Positions 17,267 through 25,420 of a stretch of 54,601 nt of DNA are shown here, in pieces (position 1 is the stretch's first letter; every line of letters starts with the position of its first letter). The notes under the pieces are model-generated. The model was given only the letters and a program-made list of their open reading frames with translations. It ran no database searches and was not told the DNA's origin. A program made the translations under genes and the position numbers. This DNA is from Bacteroidota bacterium (GTDB lineage Bacteria > Bacteroidota > Bacteroidia > Chitinophagales > Chitinophagaceae): assembly GCA_013288445.1 (NCBI GenBank), contig JABDBX010000004.1, forward strand, positions 1 through 54,601, read 5' to 3'.

Positions 17267-18232
17267 CTACTTTTCCCGCTCCAGCAAATATTCAGCCAGG
17301 TCATACAGCGGCTGCTTGCGTTTTGATGGAACTGCCACATCTTCAAGACATTCAAATGCCATTTTAGAATAGCTGGCGGCCGCCTCCCGGCAAGCCGTAT
17401 CAGCACCGGTAGCCGAGTAGATGGAACGCATTGCCTCTACCTTACTATCCGTGTCACTGTGTAACAAACGGTCTATTTCCTGGCGGGTTTCTGCATCAGC
17501 ATTTTCCATGGCTTTGAGCAGCAAATAGGTTTTCTTGTTTGCTTTTATATCGCCGCCGTTTTGCTTACCCAGCTTATTGGTATCTCCAAAGGCATCCAGG
17601 TAGTCGTCCTGTAGCTGGAAGGCAATACCCATGTTCCTGCCAAATGCATAGAGTTTGTTGGCATTGTCGCCCATCGCTCCACCCACCAGTGCGCCCATTT
17701 TCAGGGCACAGGCAAGCAGCACAGATGTTTTCAGCGTTATCATGTGCAGGTACTCATCAATAGTCACATCATTGCGGCTTTCAAAATCCATGTCTAATTG
17801 CTGGCCTTCGCAAACCTCTATCGCGGTTTTATTGAATAGCTGCAATGCCTGGGGTAGGGCAGTTTTAATTTTGCCCAGTTGGTCGTAAGCATAGATACTC
17901 ATTACATCACCACAAAGTATGCCTGCGGTAAGCCCATATTTAGCATGAATGGCTGGATTGCCGCGCCGAATTGGCGCATTGTCCATAATGTCATCGTGTA
18001 TCAGCGTGAAATTATGGAACAGCTCTATCCCGAAAGCAGCGTGCCAAGCATCTTCGCTGATCTCATTAAAAAGCTCGTTACCCATGAGGCAGAGGATGGG
18101 CCGGATGCGCTTGCCGCCAAGCCCCAGTAAATACCTGCAGGGCTCGTACAATGTGGCCGGAGACTGCGAAAATGGTAGTGAAGCTGTAAAACGGTTTTCA
18201 AAGGCGGCTGCCAGTTCTTTAAATGAGTGCAT
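17267..18232 (-). CDS. Polyprenyl diphosphate synthase
   Basis: 321 residues from the ATG at 18232. It has the trans-prenyltransferase signatures: GGKRIRPILCL, the first aspartate-rich motif LIHDDIMDNAPIRRG, and the second FQLQDDYLDAFGD, with GGDIKANKKTYLLLKA after it. It condenses isopentenyl diphosphate with an allylic diphosphate. Chain length (geranylgeranyl or shorter) cannot be read reliably, though the family includes GGPP/farnesyl synthases of Bacteroidota. The longest open frame would start with a GTG at 18280, but that codon lies in a dispersed palindrome, so the internal ATG (MHSFKELAAAFENRF) is the likely start. Confidence 0.92.
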   Translation of the reverse strand: MHSFKELAAAFENRFTASLPFSQSPATLYEPCRYLLGLGGKRIRPILCLMGNELFNEISEDAWHAAFGIELFHNFTLIHDDIMDNAPIRRGNPAIHAKYGLTAGILCGDVMSIYAYDQLGKIKTALPQALQLFNKTAIEVCEGQQLDMDFESRNDVTIDEYLHMITLKTSVLLACALKMGALVGGAMGDNANKLYAFGRNMGIAFQLQDDYLDAFGDTNKLGKQNGGDIKANKKTYLLLKAMENADAETRQEIDRLLHSDTDSKVEAMRSIYSATGADTACREAAASYSKMAFECLEDVAVPSKRKQPLYDLAEYLLEREK

Positions 18233-18265
18233 TTGGGTATTGTTGTGTTTATAAATTGCCTTTGT

Positions 18266-18312
18266 AGCGATGGGCTGCACCCATCGCTATTAGATCGCGC
18301 CCTTTCAGGGCT
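18266..18312 (-). repeat. Dispersed palindrome, GCGATGGG family
   Basis: AGCGATGGG-CTGCA-CCCATCGCT is a near-perfect inverted repeat, preceded on the minus strand by AGCCCTGAAAGGGCGCGATC. It is a member of the family at 26988, 37975, 45923 and 48805. It overlaps the spurious upstream start of the polyprenyl synthase frame. Confidence 0.75.
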
Positions 18313-18421
18313 GTCTGCGTATTGCCATCAGCAACGATTGGCGTTGCCATTGTTATTAGATTCAGGCCTTTATGGGCTTTGAGGTCTGTAAGATAAATCA
18401 ACTTTGGAAATCTTACTGTCG

Positions 18422-20491
18422 TTACCTTTTACGTTTCGTGCTTTTAGCTTTCGGTTTTTGTGGTTGCCCATAACGGGAGCCACCACGGGAACCGGAATTG
18501 CCCTTATAGGCAGTTATCCTTTTCTTTTTACCGGTTTGCTCAGGCAATTCCAGCACAGCATAGTCTATTTGCCGTTTTGCAAGGTTTGCTGCAACCACCC
18601 GCACCCTCACTTTATCGCCCATAGCAAAACGTAACCCCGTGCTTCGCCCAACCAAAGCGTACTCGCCCTCCTTAAATTCAAAATCATCGAAATCCGACAG
18701 ATCGCTTGCCGATACCATACCCTCGCATTTATGCTCTACAGTCTCTGCCCAAAAACCAAAATTAGCCACGCCGCTTATTATAGCATCAAAATCATCGCCT
18801 ATAAAGGCTTGCATAAACTCCACCTGCTTGTATTTATTGGCCGTGCGCTCGGTGTCCATAGCCCTGCGTTCCTGGTCGGAGCAATGGCGGCATTGGGTTT
18901 CCAGGTTCTTTATGGGGTGAATATCCTGCTCCAGGCATTGCTGCAAAATACGGTGTACAAGTACATCGGGGTATCGCCTGATGGGCGAAGTAAAGTGGCA
19001 ATAATGCGCAAAACCAAGCCCGTAATGGCCTATGTTTTCGGTTGTGTAGATAGCCTTCGACATGGTGCGGATACCCAATTGCTCCAGTACGTGTTGCTCC
19101 GGCTTGCCGCTCACGGTTTCCAGCATCTTATTAAATGAAGTGGAAATACCCTTGGGAGAGCCAAGATCGAATTTAACGCCGAAACGGGCGGCAAACAGCG
19201 AAAATATTTTCAATTTGTCCTCGTCAGGCACGTCGTGTACGCGGTAGGGAAATGGTACATGTTCGTCCTTAAACTTTATGCTACCCACATATTCGGCAAT
19301 TGTCCGGTTTGCCAGCAGCATAAACTCCTCTATTAGCTGGTGCGCTTCCTTACTTTCTTTTATTACTATACCAATAGGCTTGCCCGTTTCATCGAGCTTG
19401 AACCGGACCTCCTGCGACGAAAAATTGATAGCTCCTTTTTTGAAACGCTCGGCTCTCAGTTTTTGGGCTATTTCATTTAGCGATAGCAACACCTCTTTAT
19501 TATCGCCTGGTGCACCTTCTATCATCTCCTGCACGTCTTCGTAGCTATACCGCCTGTCGGAATGGATCACCGTTTTACCTATCCAATGCTCCTTTACCTT
19601 TCCGTGTCTATTCATTTGGAAAATGGCGGAGAAAGTGTATTTATCTTCATGCGGACGGAGGGAACACAGTTCATTAGACAGTCGCTCTGGGAGCATGGGC
19701 GAAACCCGGTCTGGCAGATATACACTGGTGGCCCTGCGGTAGGCTTCCTGGTCCAGCGCCGATCCGGGCGCTATATAATGGCTTACATCGGCAATATGCA
19801 CACCCACTTCATACATGTCATCGCCTAATTCGCGGAAAGAAATAGCATCATCAAAGTCCTTGGCATCCACCGGGTCTATGGTCACGGTCAGCACCTTTCG
19901 TATGTCCTTCCGTTTTTTTATTTCGTGCGTGTCCACACCTTCCGGGTAGCGGGCTGCATCTTCCAGTACATCATCAGGGAATGTAAGCGGAAAACCATTT
20001 TCTACCAATAAACTTTGCATGGCTATCTCGTTTACCGACTCATTGGTGAGTATGCTTACTATTTCGCCCTGTGGGTTCTTTGTTCTGCCCGTCCACTCGG
20101 TAATGCGGCCCATAGCGTGGTCGCCATGTTTAGCTCCGTTCAGTTTTTCCACCGGAATGAATATATCCACCGGCATTTTATCGCTTTCCGGCACCAGGAA
20201 AGCAAAATGTTCATGCACCTCTACCCGGCCGCTAAACTCCGATTGTTTGCGCCGCACTACTTCGGTTATCGTTCCTTCCAGGCGCCGGTTGTTATCGCGG
20301 TGTCCTCGTACTTCCACTTTTACCTCATCGCCATTCAGGGCAGTGAGCATATCACCGCGCTTCACTATTATATCATCTTCCCGGCCCGGTATCACTACAT
20401 ACCCCATACCGCTGCGGGTCACTTCCAGCTTTCCGGTGTATATATGCTTGCCTGTTTCCTGTTTGTTATTCTTCTTTGTATTTCCTCGCAT
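18422..20491 (-). CDS. rnr: Ribonuclease R
   Basis: 689 residues, an RNB-family 3'-5' exoribonuclease. Domain order is an N-terminal OB/cold-shock region (about 17-200), the RNB catalytic domain (about 215-545) with TIDPVDAKDFDDAISF supplying the metal-binding aspartates, HIADVSHYI, YPLDRVSPMLPERLSNELCSL-like motif, SPIRRYPDVLVHR, and a C-terminal S1 domain (about 575-655). A basic tail (KKKRITAYKGNSGS..., ending KSTKRKR) follows. It degrades structured RNA and ribosomal RNA fragments. It lies downstream of rpsA on the same strand but is separated by two hairpins, so is probably independently transcribed. Confidence 0.95.
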   Translation of the reverse strand: MRGNTKKNNKQETGKHIYTGKLEVTRSGMGYVVIPGREDDIIVKRGDMLTALNGDEVKVEVRGHRDNNRRLEGTITEVVRRKQSEFSGRVEVHEHFAFLVPESDKMPVDIFIPVEKLNGAKHGDHAMGRITEWTGRTKNPQGEIVSILTNESVNEIAMQSLLVENGFPLTFPDDVLEDAARYPEGVDTHEIKKRKDIRKVLTVTIDPVDAKDFDDAISFRELGDDMYEVGVHIADVSHYIAPGSALDQEAYRRATSVYLPDRVSPMLPERLSNELCSLRPHEDKYTFSAIFQMNRHGKVKEHWIGKTVIHSDRRYSYEDVQEMIEGAPGDNKEVLLSLNEIAQKLRAERFKKGAINFSSQEVRFKLDETGKPIGIVIKESKEAHQLIEEFMLLANRTIAEYVGSIKFKDEHVPFPYRVHDVPDEDKLKIFSLFAARFGVKFDLGSPKGISTSFNKMLETVSGKPEQHVLEQLGIRTMSKAIYTTENIGHYGLGFAHYCHFTSPIRRYPDVLVHRILQQCLEQDIHPIKNLETQCRHCSDQERRAMDTERTANKYKQVEFMQAFIGDDFDAIISGVANFGFWAETVEHKCEGMVSASDLSDFDDFEFKEGEYALVGRSTGLRFAMGDKVRVRVVAANLAKRQIDYAVLELPEQTGKKKRITAYKGNSGSRGGSRYGQPQKPKAKSTKRKR

Positions 20492-20531
20492 TTATTCCAT
20501 TTAACGATATAAAGATATACCTATAAAGTCA

Positions 20532-20557
20532 GTAAAAAAGCCACGTGGCTTTTTTAC
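20532..20557 (-). terminator. Terminator after rpsA
   Basis: A perfect 26-base palindrome, GTAAAAAAGCCAC and its complement, with a run of six T on either strand. It lies between the rpsA stop and the rnr start, so it would end rpsA transcription on the minus strand. Confidence 0.8.
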
Positions 20558-20572
20558 ATCTGGCTTTAAACA

Positions 20573-20603
20573 ATTGTGCCACACTTTTGGAGTGTGGCAC
20601 AAT
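20573..20603 (-). terminator. Second hairpin after rpsA
   Basis: ATTGTGCCACACT-TTTGG-AGTGTGGCACAAT, a 13-base perfect stem with no clear T run. It may stabilise the rpsA 3' end, and it resembles in architecture the GGTGTCCCACACC palindromes elsewhere in the window. Confidence 0.6.
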
Positions 20604-20628
20604 CATCTATTCCTTAGCATATAGCAGC

Positions 20629-22692
20629 TTATTCAGCGGCATCGTCTTCAGCTTTCTTCATCTTGTCCTTGATAGCAGCCAGTGCGCCGAGGTCGCCAAG
20701 TGTTGGCTTCTCTACTTTGCTCTGTATGTTCTTCACCGCTTTCTTGGTCTTGTCAGATTCTGCTGTAGCCTCTTTTCTTGCTACTTCTTTCTCTTCATTC
20801 TTCAGTTGTTCCCAAACCTTTGAATGAGATACCATGATGCGCTTGTCATTACGGTCGAATTCAATGATCATGAAAGGAAGTGTTTCTTCTGCTTCTACCA
20901 TTTCGCCATCTTCCTTGCGGAGGTGACGGGCCGGAGCGTAAGCTTCAAGGCCATATTGCAGTTGCACGGTAGCACCCTTTTCATCTTTACGGGTTACGCT
21001 GCCCTCGTGGATAGAACCGATAGGGAATACTGATTCAAATGTATTCCAGGGATCTTCTTCCAGTTGTTTGTGGCCCAGCGCCAGTTTACGGTTTTCCTTG
21101 TCTATAGACAGGATAGCCACATCTATTTTGTCGCCGGTCTTTACAAACTCACTTGGGTGATTGTAACGCTTTATCCAGCTAAGGTCGCTAATGTGTATCA
21201 TGCCACCAATACCTGTTTCCAGCTCCACGAATACACCATAAGGAGTGATATTCTTAACGGTACCCTGGTGACGGCTGTCAACCGGGAATTTGTTTTCGAT
21301 AGTATCCCATGGGTCTTCTGTAAGTTGCTTGATGGACAAGCTCATCTTACGTTCGTCCTTATCAAGGGTTACCACCACAGCTTCATGCTCTTCGCCAAGC
21401 TTAAAGAATTCCTTAGCGTTGATAGGCTGTGAAGACCAAGTGATCTCAGAAACGTGTACCAGGCCTTCTACGCCAGGCATAATTTCCAGGAATGCACCGT
21501 AATCTTCTATGTTCACTACTTTACCCTTAATGTGGGCGCCTTCTACTATTTCAGCAGGCAGGTTGTCCCACGGGTGAGGAGTAAGCTGTTTCAGACCGAG
21601 GCTGATACGTTTCTTCTCGTCATCGAAGTCAAGAACCACAACGTTCAGTTTCTGGCCGTTATGCAACACTTCGCTTGGGTGCGTTACGCGGCCCCAGCTA
21701 ATGTCGGTGATATACAGCAATCCGTCAACACCGCCAAGGTCAATGAACGCGCCGAAGTCGGTAACATTCTTAACAGTACCTTCCAGTACCTGTCCTTTTT
21801 CCAACTGGCCAATGATAACGCTACGCTGCTGCTCTATATCGCTTTCTATCAGCGCCTTGTGGCTCACCACGGCGTTGCGGATAGTTTCGTTGATCTTCAC
21901 AACCTTGAAGTCCATTGTCTTACCTACATACTGATCGTAATCGGTAACCGGCTTCACATCTATCTGCGAACCAGGTAAGAATGTTTCCAGGCCATAAACG
22001 TCCACAATAAGGCCGCCCTTGGTCTTAGAGGTAATGGTACCTGTAACCACTTCGCCTGTTTTGTAGAAGTCCACGATCTGCTGCCATGCGCGTGCAGCCC
22101 TTGCGAGCTTGCGGCTAAGGTGCAGGTGACCATGTTTGTCTTCTTTTTCCACAACCATCACTTCGATCTCATCACCGATCTTTACATCGGGCATATCGCG
22201 GAATTCGTTGAGAGAAACAAGACCATCGGATTTAAACCCGATATTGATAATTGCATCGGTCTTGGTAAGGCCAACGATAGAGCCATGCAGCAATTCAGAT
22301 TCTGCAATGGATTTGAATGTGCCACCATACATAGTGTCGAACTTCTGGCGTTCGTCTTCCTTGTAAGAAGCTACATTACGTTTATCCACGCTCCAGTCGA
22401 AATCGTCGTGCGACGTATCGGGTACGGAGGTGTAATACTGGCGCGGTGCACGGGTTTGCGCTACCTCTTCGTGCGCTTCTTCAGTTGCAGGTTGTGCCGC
22501 TTCGTGCGCTTCTTCAGCGCTCATGTGCGGGGCTGCTTCTTGTGCCGCTTCGGCCACAGGTGCTTCTTGTGCTGCTTCTTCAGCTGCAGGGGTAGTAGTA
22601 TCCTCAGATGCTGCTACATTGTTTACGGTTTCATCCTGCGATGTTTCCGTAGTTTCAGGATTAATTACTTGATCTTCCAAAATTGTACTCAC
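20629..22692 (-). CDS. rpsA: 30S ribosomal protein S1
   Basis: 687 residues. An acidic Ala/Glu-rich N-terminal extension of about 85 residues (AAQEAPVAEAAQEAA and similar repeats) precedes six S1 RNA-binding domains from about residue 130 to 640. Examples are GSIVGLTKTDAIINIGFKSDG, GTVKNVTDFGAFIDLGGVDG and GTVKNITPYGVFVELETGIG, with linkers such as SLGLKQLTPHPWD. S1 brings mRNA to the 30S subunit; in Bacteroidota, where Shine-Dalgarno sequences are rare, this is especially relevant. The C-terminus is charged. The start is GTG at 22692: there is no in-frame ATG between it and the upstream stop. Confidence 0.95.
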   Translation of the reverse strand: MSTILEDQVINPETTETSQDETVNNVAASEDTTTPAAEEAAQEAPVAEAAQEAAPHMSAEEAHEAAQPATEEAHEEVAQTRAPRQYYTSVPDTSHDDFDWSVDKRNVASYKEDERQKFDTMYGGTFKSIAESELLHGSIVGLTKTDAIINIGFKSDGLVSLNEFRDMPDVKIGDEIEVMVVEKEDKHGHLHLSRKLARAARAWQQIVDFYKTGEVVTGTITSKTKGGLIVDVYGLETFLPGSQIDVKPVTDYDQYVGKTMDFKVVKINETIRNAVVSHKALIESDIEQQRSVIIGQLEKGQVLEGTVKNVTDFGAFIDLGGVDGLLYITDISWGRVTHPSEVLHNGQKLNVVVLDFDDEKKRISLGLKQLTPHPWDNLPAEIVEGAHIKGKVVNIEDYGAFLEIMPGVEGLVHVSEITWSSQPINAKEFFKLGEEHEAVVVTLDKDERKMSLSIKQLTEDPWDTIENKFPVDSRHQGTVKNITPYGVFVELETGIGGMIHISDLSWIKRYNHPSEFVKTGDKIDVAILSIDKENRKLALGHKQLEEDPWNTFESVFPIGSIHEGSVTRKDEKGATVQLQYGLEAYAPARHLRKEDGEMVEAEETLPFMIIEFDRNDKRIMVSHSKVWEQLKNEEKEVARKEATAESDKTKKAVKNIQSKVEKPTLGDLGALAAIKDKMKKAEDDAAE

Positions 22693-22769
22693 TTCTTTTG
22701 TACGGACCCACCCTATAAGATGTTCCGGCGGTTAAAAATTAAATATACTATCCCATTTTTTTGGGAGTG

Positions 22770-22777
22770 CAAAGATA
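22770..22777 (-). promoter_or_regulatory. Candidate -7 box of rpsA
   Basis: TATCTTTG on the minus strand, 77 bases before the GTG start. No convincing -33 box is seen. The leader between it and the start holds a short hairpin (CTCCCAAAAAAATGGGA, about 22751-22767). Confidence 0.4.
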
Positions 22778-22903
22778 GGGGAATTAGTTGATAAGTGTGG
22801 CTGGGAAATGTGGCTGGGAAGAAATATTTTTGGGGAGTATTTCTACGGCAATCGGAGATTGCTTTCCACGACGACGTAGTCGGAGACTACGCCCAACTAT
22901 GCG

Positions 22904-23173
22904 TTATTTTTTTAAGTATAAACCGATAATTGCAGCCATTTGCGCTAACCAAAAGCCAACCATCCACTTTATCACATCCACCTTTGTTTCCGCAATCTTG
23001 GTTTCCAACCGTCCTTCAAGTTTAGCCAAATCTTCTTTTGTTGCAAGCGTCTGTTTGGCATCTTCAAATTTCGTATCCACCTTCCTTTCCAGTATTTCTA
23101 CAAACGCCTCAGCCTCTTGGTTTCCAATCCGGGCCTTTAATAATTCGTATAGTTTTATTTCTGAAACAATCAT
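22904..23173 (-). CDS. Small coiled-coil protein with C-terminal membrane anchor
   Basis: 89 residues starting MIVSEIKLYELLKARIG at 23173. Residues 18-65 form an amphipathic coiled coil (EAEAFVEILERKVDTKFED and LAKLEGRLETKIAETKVDV), ending in one membrane helix (VIKWMVGFWLAQMAAIIGLYL). This is the layout of the DUF1640/CCDC90-like family of short bacterial proteins often found near toxin or mobile loci; function is unknown. The frame is open much further upstream (to 23557), but that part reads as low-complexity nonsense and covers a real gene on the other strand. A TATATTTG box at 23201-23194 supports the short start. Confidence 0.75.
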   Translation of the reverse strand: MIVSEIKLYELLKARIGNQEAEAFVEILERKVDTKFEDAKQTLATKEDLAKLEGRLETKIAETKVDVIKWMVGFWLAQMAAIIGLYLKK

Positions 23174-23358
23174 TATATAGGATATTTCTAAGGCAAATAT
23201 AATGCATTCGAGACAAATGATTTTATCCTTTGGCGAAAACTGACGAAAACAGCAGATTTGATCCTGTGTTGCTTGCCCGGTGTGGTCGTTGTGGGTCAGA
23301 AGGTAAGACCTGCAACTGCGGAATAAATAACTATATTGTTTTTGGCAAATAATTATGA

Positions 23359-23388
23359 TTTGCGCCGATAACAATATATCTATCTTTA
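23359..23388 (+). promoter_or_regulatory. Promoter of the small acidic protein gene
   Basis: TTTG at 23359-23362 and TATCTTTA at 23381-23388 are 18 bases apart, one mismatch from the Bacteroidota consensus. The leader would be about 10 bases. Confidence 0.55.
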
Positions 23389-23405
23389 TAAAAACATCGT
23401 AACAA

Positions 23406-23567
23406 ATGGAAAACACAACAAACGAGCAAGACGAAGTAAAGAAAGTTGAAGAAACGACTCCGCAGCCAAACCAATACGCCACAGAGGACGGAAAAGAAGC
23501 GAAGCCAGAAACAGGAAAAGATGAAGGCAGAACGCATTCCGATGCATTTGACGACACCTTTGCCTAG
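23406..23567 (+). CDS. Small acidic hydrophilic protein
   Basis: 53 residues (MENTTNEQDEVKKVEETTPQ..., ending SDAFDDTFA), nearly all charged or polar and probably disordered. It is too short for ordinary gene-calling cut-offs. A promoter (23359-23388), an ATG start and an intrinsic terminator only seven bases after the stop frame it as a complete single-gene unit. No family is recognised. Confidence 0.7.
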   Translation: MENTTNEQDEVKKVEETTPQPNQYATEDGKEAKPETGKDEGRTHSDAFDDTFA

Positions 23568-23573
23568 TAGGAT

Positions 23574-23599
23574 AAAAAGCCCCCTAATTGGGGTTTTTT
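23574..23599 (+). terminator. Intrinsic terminator of the small acidic gene
   Basis: AAAAAGCCCC-CTAATT-GGGGTTTTTT: stem, short loop and six T, starting seven bases after the TAG at 23565-23567. Confidence 0.85.
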
Positions 23600-23602
23600 A
23601 TA

Positions 23603-24193
23603 TAGCTTTTCAATATATTCGCCGGTGGAGTTGTATATTTGAATTCCCCGATCTTCAAGATGTTCCGCTTTAGCGGGCATCTTGAAGCGCAAATAAAGCT
23701 CCTTCTCGGAAGGTATTCAATGAACCACAGTTGAATGGCCGCTGCCAAGTCTCGTTATGTTTAGGGTTTTGGAACAAACATCAGCAAACAACGAGATGGC
23801 ACTTCGATTTAGCTGTGTTAAGGTGAATTCCCGTTGCAAACGGGCTGAATTGCGCGACACGAGAGCGCTGCGCTAACGCTCGCGCCAGTTCTGTCCTGCC
23901 AAGGCACAGTTTCAGCTACAATATACTCGACAGAAAATTCCCAACTACGCCCATTTTTTTCCCGGACTGCAATGACGGAATATCCTGTTTTTATTGGCTG
24001 CCTAATCTTAATGGCTCAAAAGGGAACGTTTGGTTGCAGATACTCCAAAGGGTTCCACACAAAAAATCAAGAATAACGGCATACCAGTAGCTTTAGAATG
24101 GTGCTATCTAATAGCTACTGGCATCGACCATCGAATGTGCAATTGCTGATATGGCATGGTTTTTAGGCTCTGATATTCAAATAGAAACATTTT
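23603..24193. other. Gene-free region with several inverted repeats
   Basis: About 590 bases without a supportable coding frame on either strand. Structures seen: CTTCAAGATG...CATCTTGAAG (23652-23685); an imperfect inverted repeat TGCCA-AGTCTCGTT and AACGAGATGGCA (23743-23801); CCCGTTGCAAACGGG (about 23829-23843); a GC-rich set GCGCGA...TCGCGC enclosing AGCGCTGCGCT (about 23853-23885); and CCAGTAGCT...AGCTACTGG (24082-24123). It could be a structured RNA, a remnant element or a regulatory region for the MEDS gene. I do not recognise any known RNA family such as tmRNA or RNase P. Confidence 0.5.
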
Positions 24194-24823
24194 ATGCGGA
24201 TTGATAATGGGGCGGATTGGGAACAGAGCGATACAGACATTTTCTGGGGCGAAATATCCCCATGCGATCACGTTGTACAGATATATGAGAACGACAACAT
24301 TTTTCTTGATGCGCTATCTGGCTTTGCGGTTGGTGGCATTAATTCTGGGGACTGTGTTATAATCATAGCCACTAAAGGACATCTGGGTGCACTGGAAAGC
24401 CGGCTTTCATTGTTCGGGATAGATGTGGACGCTTTAATAGAAAAGGACCAATATATACCTCTTGATGCCGAGGAGACCCTGGCGAAATTTATGGTAAATG
24501 GATGGCCAAATGAAGAGCGGTTTATGAAAACCGTTTCCGGGCTGCTGAAGCGGGGACACAACAGCAGCAGGCGCGTACGCGCCTTCGGAGAAATGGTTGC
24601 TCTCCTTTGGGCGAAAGGCCATAGTGGCGCAACAATACACCTGGAACACCTATGGAACAAGTTTTGCGAAAAAGCTGCGTTCTGCCTTTTCTGCGCCTAT
24701 CCCAAAAGTGGTTTCACCGAAGATATGAATACCTCTATAGTGCACATTTGCGGCACCCACTCCCGGATAATCAACGGAACAAGCAGCACTCCTGCAGAAG
24801 TACGCTATCAAACCGTGGATTGA
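24194..24823 (+). CDS. MEDS domain protein (DcmR-like sensory domain)
   Basis: 209 residues that are essentially a single MEDS domain: SPCDHVVQIYENDNIFLDALSGF at the N-terminus, then GDCVIIIATKGHLGALESRL and GRAFGEMVALLW-like GEMVALLWAKGHSGATIHLEHLWNKF, ending with CLFCAYPKSGF. MEDS domains are sensory modules first noted in methylotroph regulators and are usually fused to kinases or DNA-binding domains. Here no output domain is attached, so it would have to act through a partner. No kinase or regulator lies beside it. A leading segment of 20 residues precedes the domain. Confidence 0.85.
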   Translation: MRIDNGADWEQSDTDIFWGEISPCDHVVQIYENDNIFLDALSGFAVGGINSGDCVIIIATKGHLGALESRLSLFGIDVDALIEKDQYIPLDAEETLAKFMVNGWPNEERFMKTVSGLLKRGHNSSRRVRAFGEMVALLWAKGHSGATIHLEHLWNKFCEKAAFCLFCAYPKSGFTEDMNTSIVHICGTHSRIINGTSSTPAEVRYQTVD

Positions 24824-24835
24824 TCCGGCGGGTCG

Positions 24836-25180
24836 CTATTCACCATCAATCAACTCCTCCCAAAACTCGGCACCCCGGCGCGTGTGTGGTATCACTATGG
24901 TGCCACCTACAATATTGGCCACGGCAAATATCTCATAAACCTGCTCGGTTGTAAGACCTTGCTCATGGCATTTGAGCAAGTGGTATTTTATGCAGTCATC
25001 GCAACGTAATACCATACTGGCCACCAACCCCAGCATTTCCTTTGTGCGCACATCCAGTGCTCCTTCGGCATAAGTATTAGTGTCGAGGTTATAAAGGCGG
25101 TTTATCACTTTGTTGTGCTTGCCCACGATCACATCGTTCATCTTGGCCCTATATTCATTAAATTCTGTTAGCTGGCTCAT
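24836..25180 (-). CDS. AhpD-like / carboxymuconolactone decarboxylase family protein
   Basis: 114 residues, all helical, with the redox motif CDDCIKYHL (Cys60 and Cys63 with nearby His) of AhpD-like alkyl-hydroperoxidase proteins. RTKEMLGLVASMVLRCDDCIKYH and the C-terminal VANIVGGTIVIPHTRR are typical. The family includes thiol peroxidase reductants and decarboxylases; the CxxC form points to thiol chemistry. It converges with the MEDS gene, with 12 bases between the stops. Confidence 0.88.
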   Translation of the reverse strand: MSQLTEFNEYRAKMNDVIVGKHNKVINRLYNLDTNTYAEGALDVRTKEMLGLVASMVLRCDDCIKYHLLKCHEQGLTTEQVYEIFAVANIVGGTIVIPHTRRGAEFWEELIDGE

Positions 25181-25303
25181 GTTTGATTAGTCTAAAGTAG
25201 AGAGTAGAAAGTCGAAAGTTCGCGGGTTAGTAGATTGCTGTTCGTAAATAGTCGTTAGTACAAAGTCATTGCTCGTCTGTAAATCGACGTTCAAAAGTAC
25301 AAA

Positions 25304-25331
25304 GCAGCCCCGAACTTTGGTTCAGGGCTGC
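25304..25331 (-). terminator. Possible terminator of amtB
   Basis: GCAGCCC and GGGCTGC form a 7-base stem around a 14-base loop. On the minus strand it is followed by a broken T run (TTTGTACTTTT). It lies about 90 bases beyond the amtB stop. Confidence 0.45.
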
Positions 25332-25370
25332 AAAAAAATCACACATCTTACTAATGTCAACAGGTAATTT

Positions 25371-25420
25371 AATAACTCCCTTTAGGGTTGGGGTTAATAG
25401 CTCCCTTTAGGGCCGGGGTT
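25371..25420. repeat. Two tandem copies of a 25-base CCCTTTAGGG repeat
   Basis: Unit one (25371-25395) and unit two (25396-25420) share AATA.CTCCCTTTAGGG..GGGGTT, differing at three positions. The second copy runs into the amtB stop codon. Related CCCTTTAGGG hairpins occur at 35820 and 43363. Confidence 0.75.

Noticed and set aside
18233-18280. Extra 16 codons at the start of the polyprenyl synthase
   Set aside because: The GTG lies in a dispersed palindrome and the codons match nothing; the ATG at 18232 begins a normal family N-terminus.
22904-23557. 217-codon minus-strand frame as one protein
   Set aside because: The first 128 codons are low-complexity Ser/Phe/Cys sequence antisense to the small acidic gene and its promoter; the recognisable protein begins at the ATG at 23173.
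23740-23900. tmRNA, RNase P RNA or SRP RNA
   Set aside because: The hairpins do not come with any conserved sequence of these RNAs that I could find.
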